Part shown: positions 44,680 to 53,363 of the stretch, piece after piece
Layout: every line of letters begins with the position of its first letter
How positions within the stretch are numbered: the first letter of the stretch is position 1
Assembly: GCF_900110615.1 (NCBI RefSeq)
Contig: NZ_FOEI01000001.1
Location: forward strand, 186,001-250,000
DNA: 64,000 bases
Direction of reading: 5' to 3'
Source of the DNA: Flavobacterium urocaniciphilum
GTDB lineage: Bacteria > Bacteroidota > Bacteroidia > Flavobacteriales > Flavobacteriaceae
Notes under the pieces: model-generated
What the model saw: only the letters and a program-made list of their open reading frames with translations
Database searches by the model: none
Told to the model about the DNA's origin: nothing
Made by a program: the position numbers and the translations under genes

Positions 44680-47262
44680 ATGTCTGACGGAGATAAGTTA
44701 ATACCAATTAACATTGAAGACGAAATGAAATCAGCCTACATCGATTATTCGATGTCGGTTATTGTATCAAGAGCATTACCTGATGTACGAGATGGTTTAA
44801 AACCAGTACATAGAAGGGTATTGTACGGAATGTATGAATTAGGAGTTTTTTCAAATAGAGCCCATAAGAAATCTGCAAGAATTGTTGGGGAAGTTTTAGG
44901 TAAATATCACCCACATGGAGATACTTCAGTTTATGATGCTATGGTTCGTATGGCACAAGAATGGAGTTTAAGATATTTAATGGTTGATGGTCAAGGTAAC
45001 TTTGGTTCTGTAGATGGTGATAGCCCTGCGGCAATGCGTTATACAGAGGCTAGAATGAAAAAGATATCTGAAGAAATGATGGCAGATATCGACAAAGAAA
45101 CTGTTGATTTTCAATTAAACTTCGACGATACTTTAGAAGAACCAAAAGTATTACCAACTAAAGTTCCGACTTTGTTAGTAAATGGAGCTTCAGGTATTGC
45201 GGTTGGTATGGCTACTAACATGGCGCCTCACAATTTAACGGAAGTTATTGATGGAACATTAGCTTATATCGATAACAATGAAATTGAAATTGATGAATTA
45301 ATCAAATATATTAAAGCTCCTGATTTCCCAACTGGAGGAACTATTTATGGTTACGAAGGGGTAAAAGAGGCTTTTAAAACGGGTCGTGGACGTATTGTAA
45401 TGCGTGCTAAAACAAGTTTTGAAGAAGTAAACGGAAAAGAGTCTATTATTGTTTCTGAAATCCCTTATCAAGTTAATAAAGCTGAAATGATTAAGAAAAC
45501 AGCTGACTTGGTAAACGAGAAAAAAATCGAAGGAATTTCTACTATTCGTGATGAATCGGATAGAAATGGTATGCGTATCGTTTATGAATTAAAACGTGAT
45601 GCCGTTCCAAACGTAGTATTAAATACACTTTATAAATATACACAATTACAATCTTCTTTCAGTGTTAACAATATTGCCTTAGTTAAAGGTAGACCAATGT
45701 TGTTAAACTTAAAAGATTTAATTTATCACTTTGTAGAGCACCGTCACGAAGTTGTTATTCGTAGAGCGGAATACGATTTAAGAAAAGCAGAAGAAAGAGC
45801 ACATATCTTAGAAGGTTTAATCATTGCTTCGGATAATATTGATGAAGTAATTGCATTAATTAGAGGTTCTAAAGATGGTGAAGAAGCAAGAGGTAAATTA
45901 ATGGAAAGATTTAATCTTTCTGAAATTCAAGCTCGTGCTATTGTTGAAATGCGTTTACGTCAATTAACGGGTCTAGAACAAGACAAGTTAAGAGCAGAAT
46001 ACGAAGAAATAATGAAATTAATTGCTAGCTTAAAAGAATTATTAGCTAGTAAAGAATTAAGAATGCAGTTAATAAAAGATGAATTAACTGAAATTAAAGA
46101 GAAATACGGTGATGAGCGTCGTTCTCAAATTGAATATTCTGGTGGAGATGTAAGTATTGAAGATTTAATTGCTGATGAACAAGTAGTTGTTACAATTTCT
46201 CACGCAGGTTACATCAAACGTACTTCATTATCAGAATACAAAACGCAAAATAGAGGAGGAGTTGGACAAAAATCTGCTGGAACAAGAGACCAAGATTTCT
46301 TAGAGCATTTATTTGTAGCAACAAATCACCAATATTTATTGTTCTTTACTCAGAAAGGTAAATGTTTCTGGATGCGTGTATATGAAATTCCAGAAGGAAC
46401 AAAAGTAAGTAAAGGTAGAGCTATACAAAACATCATCAATATTGAACCGGATGATAAAGTAAAAGCATACATCTGTACACAAGACTTAAAAGATTTAGAT
46501 TATATCCAAAGTCACTATTTAATTATGGTAACTAAAGAAGGAGTTGTTAAGAAAACTACTTTAGAGAAATATTCTAAACCTCGTGTAAATGGTGTTGCAG
46601 CAATTACTATTAAAGAAGGTGATGAGTTATTAGAAGCAAAATTAACTACTGGAAATTCTCAAGTATTAATTGCGTCTAGATCTGGAAAATTAGTTCGTTT
46701 CGAAGAAGAAAAAACACGTCCTATGGGTCGTACTGCTTCAGGAGTTAGAGGTATTACTTTAGCGGATGAAAAAGACGAAGTAATCGGAATGGTAACCATT
46801 GATAAAGATCATGTAAATGATTCTCAAATTTTAGTTGTAACTGAAAACGGATATGGAAAACGTACTTTATTAGTTGATGAAGACGGTGAAGATGTGTACA
46901 GAATTACAAATCGTGGTGGTAAAGGTGTGAAAACATTAAACATCACTGAGAAAACGGGTGCATTAATCGCAATTAATAACGTAACAGATGAAGATGATTT
47001 AATGATCATTAACAAATCTGGATTAACTATTCGTATGAGAGTTGATAATTTAAGAGTTATGGGTCGTGCTACTCAAGGTGTTCGATTAATTAACATTAAA
47101 GGAAATGATTCAATCGCTGCTGTAACAAAAGTTTTACGTGAAGACGAAGAAGCAGTAGAATTAGACGAAGATGGAAATCCAATAATCAGTGAAGATAGTT
47201 CTGGAGAAGAAACTTCAGAAGATATTGGCACAGATATTGACACAGAAAATACAGAAGAATAA
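44680..47262 (+). CDS. gyrA: DNA gyrase subunit A
   Basis: Type II topoisomerase subunit that cuts and rejoins DNA during negative supercoiling. The 860 residues contain the catalytic Tyr121 in [10 protein letters not shown], the quinolone-determining [17 protein letters not shown] (Thr82 and Asp86 correspond to E. coli Ser83 and Asp87), and six C-terminal beta-pinwheel blades with the [12 protein letters not shown] gyrase box. The last 40 residues form an acidic tail rich in Glu, Asp and Ser. A terminator follows within 10 bp of the stop. Confidence 0.98.
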   Translation: MSDGDKLIPINIEDEMKSAYIDYSMSVIVSRALPDVRDGLKPVHRRVLYGMYELGVFSNRAHKKSARIVGEVLGKYHPHGDTSVYDAMVRMAQEWSLRYLMVDGQGNFGSVDGDSPAAMRYTEARMKKISEEMMADIDKETVDFQLNFDDTLEEPKVLPTKVPTLLVNGASGIAVGMATNMAPHNLTEVIDGTLAYIDNNEIEIDELIKYIKAPDFPTGGTIYGYEGVKEAFKTGRGRIVMRAKTSFEEVNGKESIIVSEIPYQVNKAEMIKKTADLVNEKKIEGISTIRDESDRNGMRIVYELKRDAVPNVVLNTLYKYTQLQSSFSVNNIALVKGRPMLLNLKDLIYHFVEHRHEVVIRRAEYDLRKAEERAHILEGLIIASDNIDEVIALIRGSKDGEEARGKLMERFNLSEIQARAIVEMRLRQLTGLEQDKLRAEYEEIMKLIASLKELLASKELRMQLIKDELTEIKEKYGDERRSQIEYSGGDVSIEDLIADEQVVVTISHAGYIKRTSLSEYKTQNRGGVGQKSAGTRDQDFLEHLFVATNHQYLLFFTQKGKCFWMRVYEIPEGTKVSKGRAIQNIINIEPDDKVKAYICTQDLKDLDYIQSHYLIMVTKEGVVKKTTLEKYSKPRVNGVAAITIKEGDELLEAKLTTGNSQVLIASRSGKLVRFEEEKTRPMGRTASGVRGITLADEKDEVIGMVTIDKDHVNDSQILVVTENGYGKRTLLVDEDGEDVYRITNRGGKGVKTLNITEKTGALIAINNVTDEDDLMIINKSGLTIRMRVDNLRVMGRATQGVRLINIKGNDSIAAVTKVLREDEEAVELDEDGNPIISEDSSGEETSEDIGTDIDTENTEE

Positions 47263-47270
47263 TAATCACA

Positions 47271-47298
47271 AAAAAGCCCAATTCGTTGGGCTTTTGTT
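47271..47298 (+). terminator. Terminator after gyrA
   Basis: AAAAGCCCA and TGGGCTTTT pair around a short ATTCGT loop, ending in T-rich sequence 9 bp after the gyrA stop. Confidence 0.9.
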
Positions 47299-47319
47299 TA
47301 ACCTGAAATTTACTACAAC

Positions 47320-48399
47320 ATGAAAAAACTTGTATTAGGTATTTCACTTTTAGTAGCAACAACAACTTATGCTCAAAAGGATGAATTGAAAACTTTAAAA
47401 AAAATGTACGATAAAGAAAAATTATCAGCTGATGATTTTGCTAAGTACAAAGAAACTTTACTTAAATTAGAAAGTGTAGCTACCACTGAAGATGATAAAG
47501 TGGCAGCAAATTTTTATAAAGCTATGGCGCCATTAGCTGAAATGGCAACAATGGAAGGGCAACCAAACCCAGTAATGATTCAGAAAATTTTCACTCCAGA
47601 AACATTTACTGCAATGGTTGATGGAATGCGTTCTACTTTAGACTATGAAGCAAAAACAGGTAAAAAAGTTTTCACTGATGATATAAATGAAACAATAACT
47701 TCTTTCAAGCCTATTTTCAAACAAATGGCTTTAGCATTTAATACTTCTAAAAAATATAAAGAAGCTTCAAGAGTGTTTTATAATACATATAAATTAGATC
47801 CAAAAGATGTTTCTAATTTAGAAAATGCTGCTATTACAGCTATGAATGCAAATGATTATGTTGAAGCAGAGAAATTATATAGAGAAATTAAAGCTGTTGG
47901 TTTTAAAGGAACTGGAATTGGAAAATTTGGAAGTAAAGAAGCAGAAGTAGCAAAAAATATTGCAGCATTAGCTTCATTTAATAAAAATGATGAACAAGCA
48001 AAGAAAGATTATGTTGATGCAATTGCATTAAATCCGAATGATATTCAATTACAAATTGATCAAGCAGGTATTTACTATAGAAATAATGATATAGCTACTT
48101 ATCAAAAAATGATTGAGGCTGTTTTAGCAAAAGATCCAAATAATGCACAATTACAATATAACGTTGGAATTTTAATGCTAAATGATGAATCTAAGTTAGT
48201 TGATGAAATCAATGCTAATTTAAAAGACAGAAAGAAATATGATGAGTTAACAAAGAAAAGAAAAGATATGTTTATGAAAGCATTACCTTACTTTGAAAAA
48301 GCTTATCAATTAGATGTAAATAATGAAGATGTCAAAAAAACATTGAGATTGTGTTATACAGAGTTAAACATGAAAGACAGAGCTGCAATGATCAAATAA
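47320..48399 (+). CDS. Exported tetratricopeptide-repeat protein
   Basis: This 359-residue protein has a signal peptide (MKKLVLGISLLVATTTYAQ). The mature part is helical with TPR-like units in residues about 140-300 (KKYKEASRVFYNTYKLDPKD, NDYVEAEKLYREIKAVG, LNPNDIQLQIDQAGIYYRNN, DPNNAQLQYNVGILML). It likely acts as a periplasmic scaffold. It follows gyrA behind a terminator, so it needs its own promoter. No enzymatic motif is present. Confidence 0.85.
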   Translation: MKKLVLGISLLVATTTYAQKDELKTLKKMYDKEKLSADDFAKYKETLLKLESVATTEDDKVAANFYKAMAPLAEMATMEGQPNPVMIQKIFTPETFTAMVDGMRSTLDYEAKTGKKVFTDDINETITSFKPIFKQMALAFNTSKKYKEASRVFYNTYKLDPKDVSNLENAAITAMNANDYVEAEKLYREIKAVGFKGTGIGKFGSKEAEVAKNIAALASFNKNDEQAKKDYVDAIALNPNDIQLQIDQAGIYYRNNDIATYQKMIEAVLAKDPNNAQLQYNVGILMLNDESKLVDEINANLKDRKKYDELTKKRKDMFMKALPYFEKAYQLDVNNEDVKKTLRLCYTELNMKDRAAMIK

Positions 48400-48403
48400 A
48401 TAA

Positions 48404-48437
48404 AAAAATCCCCAATGAAAATTGGGGATTTTTTTTG
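48404..48437. terminator. Bidirectional terminator between TPR and carboxypeptidase-like genes
   Basis: AAATCCCCAAT-gaaa-ATTGGGGATTT is a perfect 11-bp stem with T-runs on both strands, between convergent genes. Confidence 0.92.
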
Positions 48438-49058
48438 TTATTTTTTTAACCAATTTTGTAATCCTAATGTATATGGGTTAATTTCTTTTTGCCATTGTTT
48501 GCCAAATTTTTCATTTAAATAATTGAATATTTCACAATTAGACTTTTCATATTCTATACTTTTTTCAGGATGTATACACCCTAAATCATGAAATTGAATA
48601 TTGTATTTTTTGGAAAAATTTATTTCTTTTTCTGTTATTACTGATGCAATTCCGCCTAACAAATATATTTTTTTTGAATTAATTTGCTGATCTGTAACTT
48701 CAGTTGTAGGTTCAATTATTTTTTTTCGTTTTGGCTTAAACGGTTCAACAGGTAATACTGTTTTTATTTCAGGAGCATCTTTCAATACGATAGTAACAAA
48801 ACTATCCGTTTCAACTTTTAATGTAAATTCTAATTTACCAAGATAATTGATTAATAAAGTATCATTTTTTTCCACTGGAAGACTAAATTTTCCATTAAAA
48901 TCGGTAAGCGTGCCTTTATTTTTTCCTTTTATCAATATTGTTGCATATGGAATTGGTTCAATGGAATCTTTTACAATTCCTGAAATTAAAAAGCATTGGG
49001 CAAATGTGAAATTTACCAATAAAAGAAGAAGTAAATGTTTTAATTTTTTCATTTCCAT
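48438..49058 (-). CDS. Exported protein with carboxypeptidase-regulatory-like domain
   Basis: The 206-residue product starts at 49058 (MEMKKLKHL) or 49052 (MKKLKHL, better signal shape). After the signal peptide (cleavage after NFTFAQ) a CarboxypepD_reg-like beta-sandwich follows (ISGIVKDSIEPIPYATILIK, GTLTDFNGKFSLPVEKNDTLLINYLG). This is the domain found at the N-terminus of TonB receptors, here free-standing. The C-terminal half is Lys-rich and unassigned. It is the last gene of the ECF sigma operon, one base after the anti-sigma-like gene, so it may be an envelope output or sensor. Confidence 0.75.
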   Translation of the reverse strand: MEMKKLKHLLLLLLVNFTFAQCFLISGIVKDSIEPIPYATILIKGKNKGTLTDFNGKFSLPVEKNDTLLINYLGKLEFTLKVETDSFVTIVLKDAPEIKTVLPVEPFKPKRKKIIEPTTEVTDQQINSKKIYLLGGIASVITEKEINFSKKYNIQFHDLGCIHPEKSIEYEKSNCEIFNYLNEKFGKQWQKEINPYTLGLQNWLKK

Positions 49059-49059
49059 T

Positions 49060-50049
49060 TTACTTCTTTACAGGTTTTCCATCTTTAGTAGCAATGATAA
49101 TCACACCATTTTCACCTTTTTTACCATAAACTTTCATAGCATCAGCAGCTTTAATCACATTAATTGATATGATTTCTTGTTTGTCTAATGGTGCATACGG
49201 ACTAGTTGGTTTTTTTCCAAATAACGATTCTTCAGTATATTCAGTGCCGTTTATAATGTATAACGGTTTGGTATAATGCGTTATTTGCGCTTCTTCTGCA
49301 TCTAAATTATTTAATTCTTTTTTATCAGAAACCACTCCATCAATTACGATAATGTCTTCACTTTTTTCAGATGCTGTCGCTGCAGTTGGCGATTTTGCTA
49401 CTTGATTTTTTGCTTTAGATTGTTTTGTTGTTGCCTCGTATTTTTTTGTTGGTGCTAAATAACCATTATTAATCGTTGACGAATTATAAGCACTATTTCT
49501 ATAGCTAATATCATTTTGATTGCTAATATTTTTGTTTATTTCTGTTAGAATTTTATCATTTTCTTCTAAAACAAATTTGTCCTTATTGAAATCGAATTTA
49601 TATACCGAATCTACTTGAATAGTTGAACTCGAAGCAAAAGATGCCGACAATGGATTTGTTTCTATTGCTTTAGTATTTGGATTTAATTGAGGCGAAGTTG
49701 GATTTAACTTTTCATTATTATTGTTTTCCACCACAATTTCCTTAGCTTTTTCGATTATTTTATTTACAGAATCACTCGATACAATTACTGGATTTTCGGT
49801 ATTAATACTATTTGATTTTGTATCTCCGATTATTTCATCTTTCGATACAAAATGATAAATAATAGAAAAACTCAATAATACAGTTGCAGCAATAGCTACT
49901 TTTTGCCACGTGTTTTTCTTTTTTACCACAATAGTGTTGTCCAGCTTTTCTTCCACACGATTCCAAACTTTATCCATTCCGGGAAAGTCTTTTTCGCCCT
50001 TTTGGGAAGCGCTTTTTATTTTGTTATATATTTTATCTTCTGTGTTCAT
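49060..50049 (-). CDS. Anti-sigma-like membrane protein with TonB-plug-like tail
   Basis: The start at 50049 (MNTEDKIYNKIKSA) is preferred; the ATG at 50061 is part of an inserted repeat. The 329-residue protein has a cytosolic N-terminus (1-50, anti-sigma-like DKVWNRVEEKLDN), one membrane helix (about 55-72, VAIAATVLLSFSIIYHFV), a low-complexity Ser/Asn/Lys periplasmic stretch, and a C-terminal plug-like domain (PLYIINGTEY, IISINVIKAADAMKVYGKKG, GVIIIATKDG). It follows the ECF sigma gene, so it is probably its membrane anti-sigma factor, sensing through the periplasmic domain. Confidence 0.75.
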   Translation of the reverse strand: MNTEDKIYNKIKSASQKGEKDFPGMDKVWNRVEEKLDNTIVVKKKNTWQKVAIAATVLLSFSIIYHFVSKDEIIGDTKSNSINTENPVIVSSDSVNKIIEKAKEIVVENNNNEKLNPTSPQLNPNTKAIETNPLSASFASSSTIQVDSVYKFDFNKDKFVLEENDKILTEINKNISNQNDISYRNSAYNSSTINNGYLAPTKKYEATTKQSKAKNQVAKSPTAATASEKSEDIIVIDGVVSDKKELNNLDAEEAQITHYTKPLYIINGTEYTEESLFGKKPTSPYAPLDKQEIISINVIKAADAMKVYGKKGENGVIIIATKDGKPVKK

Positions 50050-50058
50050 TTCTTTTGT

Positions 50059-50088
50059 CATTGCGAGGAACGAAGTAATCTATTCCTC
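50059..50088. repeat. CATTGYGAGGAA interspersed repeat, copy 2
   Basis: CATTGCGAGGAACGAAGTAA then TCTATTCCTC, with GAGGAA/TTCCTC inverted ends. Like copy 1 (22767-22820) it lies right upstream of a minus-strand start and creates a spurious in-frame ATG four codons before the likely real one. Confidence 0.85.
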
Positions 50089-50105
50089 TATTAGTTTTAT
50101 TTTTT

Positions 50106-50140
50106 GCTAATTACTTTTTACTAATCACTAATTACTTACC
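50106..50140. repeat. Degenerate 7-bp array over the sigma gene stop codon
   Basis: The units GCTAATT, ACTTTTT, ACTAATC, ACTAATT, ACTTACC are exactly phased. The array forms the last codons (VSN, stop) of the ECF sigma gene and extends into the spacer. Confidence 0.8.
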
Positions 50141-50667
50141 TTCTGATAATAAAATTGGTTTACTAATTCTTTTAATTTTGTTTTTGCCACATTTAATTGT
50201 GATTTGGATGTTCCTTCAGAAATTTGAAGTTTTTCGGAAATGTCTTTATGTGAAAAACCTTCTATCACAAACAAACTGAAAATGGTTTTACAACCATCGG
50301 GCAAATAATTGAGTAAGTTGAGTAAATCTTCTTCTTCCAATTCACACATTTCATCTGTTAACGGTTGATTTTTTATACTTACATCTTCCAAATACAAATT
50401 GAAATTGACATTCTTTTTCAATTGCATCAAACATTGATTTACCGCAATTTTTTTGGCCCAACCTTCAAAAGCTAATTCTTCTTTCAGTTGGTCAATTTTG
50501 GTAAATATGATGTAGAAAGCATCGGCCATGGCTTCTTCAATTTCTTCTTCTTTTTTCAAATAGCGCGAACACGTATAGTATAGTTTGCGTGCGAGCAATT
50601 CGTACACTTGCCTTTGGGCGTCGCGTTGCTGTTTTTTACAGGCTTGTATGAGTTTTATGTCTATCAT
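50128..50667 (-). CDS. ECF-type RNA polymerase sigma factor
   Basis: The 179-residue protein has region 2 (QRQVYELLARKLYYTCSRYL, EEEIEEAMADAFYIIFTKI, FEGWAKKIAVNQCLMQLKK) and region 4 (LNYLPDGCKTIFSLFVIEGF, HKDISEKLQISEGTSKSQLN), with no region 3, as in ECF sigmas. It directs polymerase to a small envelope regulon, held by the membrane protein encoded next to it. The AACC...TCATCTATA motif upstream (50740-50769) suggests it drives its own operon. Confidence 0.93.
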   Translation of the reverse strand: MIDIKLIQACKKQQRDAQRQVYELLARKLYYTCSRYLKKEEEIEEAMADAFYIIFTKIDQLKEELAFEGWAKKIAVNQCLMQLKKNVNFNLYLEDVSIKNQPLTDEMCELEEEDLLNLLNYLPDGCKTIFSLFVIEGFSHKDISEKLQISEGTSKSQLNVAKTKLKELVNQFYYQKVSN

Positions 50668-50672
50668 TTATC

Positions 50673-50727
50673 TCAATTTCAATATTCAAAATTCGTTGTT
50701 CGAAATTCGTTGTTTTATGTTTATTTG
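50673..50727. repeat. Degenerate 7-bp array (tcNNNNt) in the sigma gene leader
   Basis: The units TCAATTT, CAATAT, TCAAAAT, TCGTTGT, TCGAAAT, TCGTTGT, TTTATGT, TTATTTG run in phase, with one six-base slip. It lies between the ECF-type promoter and the sigma start codon, so it is in the 5' UTR. Confidence 0.75.
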
Positions 50728-50739
50728 TTTGCTTTATTA

Positions 50740-50769
50740 TATAGATGATATTTTTTATGAAAAGGTTGG
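50740..50769 (-). promoter_or_regulatory. ECF-type promoter of the sigma operon
   Basis: The minus strand reads CCAACCTTTTCATAAAAAAT then ATCATCTATA. The same 30-bp pattern, with identical spacing and 27 of 30 bases equal, precedes the lipoprotein gene at 51316-51345. AAC in the -35 part fits ECF promoters. It is 73 bp upstream of the sigma start. Confidence 0.72.
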
Positions 50770-50782
50770 AAACAACTTCAAA

Positions 50783-51280
50783 TTATTTTTTGCAATCTGT
50801 ATTTTCAATTTTTTTATAATATAGAACTCCAGTTTTTCCATAATGATTCTTAGGTGTTCGATTAAGCTTTCTGTAATTTCTTATATGTTTATAATCATAA
50901 TTTTTAGATTTATAAATTTTTATAATCTCTTTATAATAAGCTTTTGTAATTGGAATTTTTTTTAATTTATTCTTTTTAATTAATAGTTTATATTCACCTT
51001 TAAATTTGTTTTTTTTGTTTATGATTGTGTCAAAAAACATAATTAATGTGTCTTTTTCTCTTTTCCAACTTCCAATGGAATTATTGTTTTGTAAATCTCC
51101 ACTAAAATTCATTATAACATTTCCTTCGCAATCTAAAGTTAATGTTTCACTAAACATTCCATAAATATTAAAATTTGTTCTGTATTTTCCGGTTATTACT
51201 TTTTTAGAACATGAAATATTTGTGATGCAAATTGTTATTAATAAAACTATAAATATTATTCCATTTTTAATTTTTGACAT
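50783..51280 (-). CDS. Orphan lipoprotein in the ECF regulon
   Basis: This 165-residue product has a lipoprotein signal (GIIFIVLLITICITNISCSK, Cys near residue 24). The mature part is a small beta-rich domain (VITGKYRTNFNIYGMFSETL, LDCEGNVIMNFSGD, SIGSWKREKDTLIMFFD) that recalls lipocalin-like domains, then a very Lys-rich tail ending in a Cys. The gene is A/T-rich and bounded by two copies of the ECF-type promoter region, so it is a likely target, and possibly a signal input, of the sigma factor. No specific family is recognised. Confidence 0.7.
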   Translation of the reverse strand: MSKIKNGIIFIVLLITICITNISCSKKVITGKYRTNFNIYGMFSETLTLDCEGNVIMNFSGDLQNNNSIGSWKREKDTLIMFFDTIINKKNKFKGEYKLLIKKNKLKKIPITKAYYKEIIKIYKSKNYDYKHIRNYRKLNRTPKNHYGKTGVLYYKKIENTDCKK

Positions 51281-51315
51281 TGTTATTGCTTTTTGAAATT
51301 GCCATTGAATACATT

Positions 51316-51345
51316 TATAGATGACATTTTTTGTAAAAAGGTTGG
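51316..51345 (-). promoter_or_regulatory. ECF-type promoter of the lipoprotein gene
   Basis: The minus strand reads CCAACCTTTTTACAAAAAAT then GTCATCTATA, 35 bp upstream of the lipoprotein start. It differs from the sigma promoter copy in only three of 30 bases. Confidence 0.72.
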
Positions 51346-51365
51346 GAACAAATCAAATTTTTTTC

Positions 51366-51399
51366 AAAAAAAAATCGCAAGTGGTTAAACTTACGATTA
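51366..51399 (-). terminator. Terminator after the DUF6929-like gene
   Basis: AATCGcAAGT and ACTTaCGATT pair with one mismatch around a short loop; nine T follow on the minus strand. It is about 52 bp past the stop at 51451. Confidence 0.78.
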
Positions 51400-51450
51400 T
51401 AAATGTATGAATTATTAATTTTTTATAGACGATTTTAAGAACACTGTTTT

Positions 51451-52272
51451 TTATTTATCTATTATTAATTTATAAATTTTAGATGATGACTCTTCTGAAT
51501 CAGTATCTTCACAAAGTAAAAAACTAATTTCTTTTTCATTATTCTGATATAATGATAATCCTTCAAATTTTTGAGATTCTGAGATGACTAGAACATCTTC
51601 TAATTCAAAGGTTTGAAAGTTAATTTTTCCAATAATGCTTCCCAAAACTTCACCATCTTCATAGGTAGAAGTCGTATCTTCAGCTGCAGCTAGAAAATAA
51701 ATATGATTATCGACTAAAATGGCATCGGTAAAAGTGGTTTCTACATCATCTAAAGAGGGTAATTCTACTGGGAAATACTGAATTTGTTTATCTTGACTAT
51801 CCGGAACAATGAAAATTCCATTCTTATTATTGGCTCCGTTTCCTCGTTGAAATAAATACATCGTTTTATCGGCACAAATAGCACCTTCAATGTTTAACTC
51901 GTCTTCATTTAGTTCTGCTATAGTTCTTAAAAAAGAATATAATTGAGATAAATTATTTGATTGTAATTTGTCATTCGATAAATCTAATGAAAACATGGTG
52001 TTTCTTTTTTCGGTTGAACCCGATCCGAAAATAAATAATTGATTTCCAAAACTTGTTATGGCTTCTAAATCGAGTTTGTCTTGTTTGGCAATATTTTCTT
52101 GCGCTTCTTTCACTAAAGGAAATTTCAATACTAATTCCTTGTCGATTACATATTGATATAAAAAAGTACTGTTATCGGAAATTAAGAAAATAACATTGTC
52201 ATGGTAAATTAATCCTGAAGCAGAACTAATTCCTTTTATGGTTAAGAATTCAGTTAGTTGAAAATTTTGCAT
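51451..52272 (-). CDS. DUF6929-like beta-propeller-type protein
   Basis: The start at 52272 (MQNFQLTEFLTIKG) is chosen: an open frame continues 43 codons upstream, but that part is translated repeat DNA (52295-52400). The 273-residue product alternates short hydrophobic strands with loops (SGLIYHDNVIFLISDNSTFL, LDLEAITSFGNQLFIFGSGS, EGAICADKTMYLFQRGN, DAILVDNHIYFLAAAEDT, EGLSLYQNNEKEISFLLCED), as in a five- or six-bladed propeller. It resembles DUF6929 in memory. There is no signal peptide, and the role is unknown. Confidence 0.68.
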   Translation of the reverse strand: MQNFQLTEFLTIKGISSASGLIYHDNVIFLISDNSTFLYQYVIDKELVLKFPLVKEAQENIAKQDKLDLEAITSFGNQLFIFGSGSTEKRNTMFSLDLSNDKLQSNNLSQLYSFLRTIAELNEDELNIEGAICADKTMYLFQRGNGANNKNGIFIVPDSQDKQIQYFPVELPSLDDVETTFTDAILVDNHIYFLAAAEDTTSTYEDGEVLGSIIGKINFQTFELEDVLVISESQKFEGLSLYQNNEKEISFLLCEDTDSEESSSKIYKLIIDK

Positions 52273-52294
52273 ATATTTATGTTTTTGAAAACGA

Positions 52295-52400
52295 TTGCCT
52301 AGCCCTGATGGTAGCGGCATCCTTTTTAAAATTTGACACACTGAGCTTGTCGAAGTGTAAAATTTTGAAAAGATATAGCGAACAGCAGGAATAAGCTTCA
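52295..52400. repeat. Composite nested repeat element between DUF6929-like gene and ppk2
   Basis: The outer parts are TAGCCCTGATGGTAGCGGCA then TCCTTTTT on the left and AAAAGATATAGCGAACAGCA then GGAATAAGCTTC on the right, which I recognise as the two sides of a common Flavobacterium spacer repeat. The middle holds a second repeat, GACACACTGAGCTTGTCGAA then GTGT, bordered by AAAATT/AAATTTT arms. The inner element appears inserted into the loop of the outer one. Confidence 0.75.
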
Positions 52401-52418
52401 AATAAAGAGTGTAAAAAT

Positions 52419-53288
52419 ATGGAAAATTTCAGATTAGAGGATTATAAAATTACGAAACCTATAAAATTATCAGACTATGCGACTGAAATAGATTGGGATT
52501 GGAAAGACGATAAAAAAGAAGAAGAATTAGACAAATTGCGTAACAAGTTGAGTGAGTGGCAAGATGTAATGTATGCCCATAATAGATATGGTGTGTTAAT
52601 TGGCTTGCAAGGAATGGATACGAGTGGAAAAGACAGTTTGATTCGTGAGGTTTTTAAAGAATTTAATCCGCGTGGAGTAGTGGTGCATAGTTTTAAAACA
52701 CCGAATTCTACCGAATTGGAACACGATTATTTATGGCGCCATTATTTGGCTTTACCTGAAAAAGGAAAGTTTGCCGTTTTCAATAGAACGCATTATGAAA
52801 ACTTATTGGTTACGCGAGTACATCCTGAATATATTTTGAATGAGAATTTACCTGGAATTGAAAAAGTGGAAGACATCACGCCGCAATTTTGGGAAAACAG
52901 ATACGAACAAATCAATAATTTTGAAAAACACATTTCTCAAAACGGGACGATTGTAATGAAGTTTTTCTTCTACATGAGTAAAGACGAACAAAAGAAACGT
53001 TTGTTAAAACGATTAGAACAAACCGAACACCAATGGAAGTTTTCTGCTGGTGATTTAAAAGAGCGTGAACGTTGGGATGATTATATGAAGTATTATGAAG
53101 AAATCATGAATAAATCTTCTAATGAAAATGCGCCTTGGTATATAATTCCGTCAGATGATAAGGAAATGGCACGCTATTTAGTAGCAAAAATTATGTGGGA
53201 AGAATTGCAAAAGTTTTCTATTGATGAACCTCAATTATCTGAAAAAGATAAAGCTAACTTTGAATTGTATAAACAACAGCTTCGCTAG
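52419..53288 (+). CDS. ppk2: Polyphosphate kinase 2 family protein
   Basis: This 289-residue cytosolic P-loop enzyme transfers phosphate between polyphosphate and nucleotides. The Walker A is GLQGMDTSGKDSLIREVF, with VVHSFKTPNSTELEHDYLWR and FNRTHYENLLVTRVHPE (lid and Walker B region) and later KFFFYMSKDEQKKRLLKR. The pattern fits PPK2 class I/III; NDP or AMP as acceptor cannot be decided by eye. It is a single gene between two repeat elements. Confidence 0.93.
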   Translation: MENFRLEDYKITKPIKLSDYATEIDWDWKDDKKEEELDKLRNKLSEWQDVMYAHNRYGVLIGLQGMDTSGKDSLIREVFKEFNPRGVVVHSFKTPNSTELEHDYLWRHYLALPEKGKFAVFNRTHYENLLVTRVHPEYILNENLPGIEKVEDITPQFWENRYEQINNFEKHISQNGTIVMKFFFYMSKDEQKKRLLKRLEQTEHQWKFSAGDLKERERWDDYMKYYEEIMNKSSNENAPWYIIPSDDKEMARYLVAKIMWEELQKFSIDEPQLSEKDKANFELYKQQLR

Positions 53289-53299
53289 TGAAAAGGGAT

Positions 53300-53363
53300 A
53301 AGTAAAAAGTAAAAGGCATAAGTTTATTAATTTGAACTTATGCCTTTTTATCTTTTGCCTTTT
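53300..53363. terminator. Bidirectional terminator built from 7-bp repeat array
   Basis: AAAAGGCATAAGTT and AACTTATGCCTTTTT pair around a ten-base loop. The flanks GTAAAAA, GTAAAAG, GCATAAG and TTTTGCC, TTTTTTA keep a seven-base phase. It lies between convergent ppk2 and DUF3570 genes and closely resembles the element at 13971-14020. Confidence 0.88.

Noticed and set aside
52273..52401. 43-codon N-terminal extension of the DUF6929-like gene
   Set aside because: The extension is translated repeat DNA (nested element 52295-52400); the ATG at 52272 gives a natural start.
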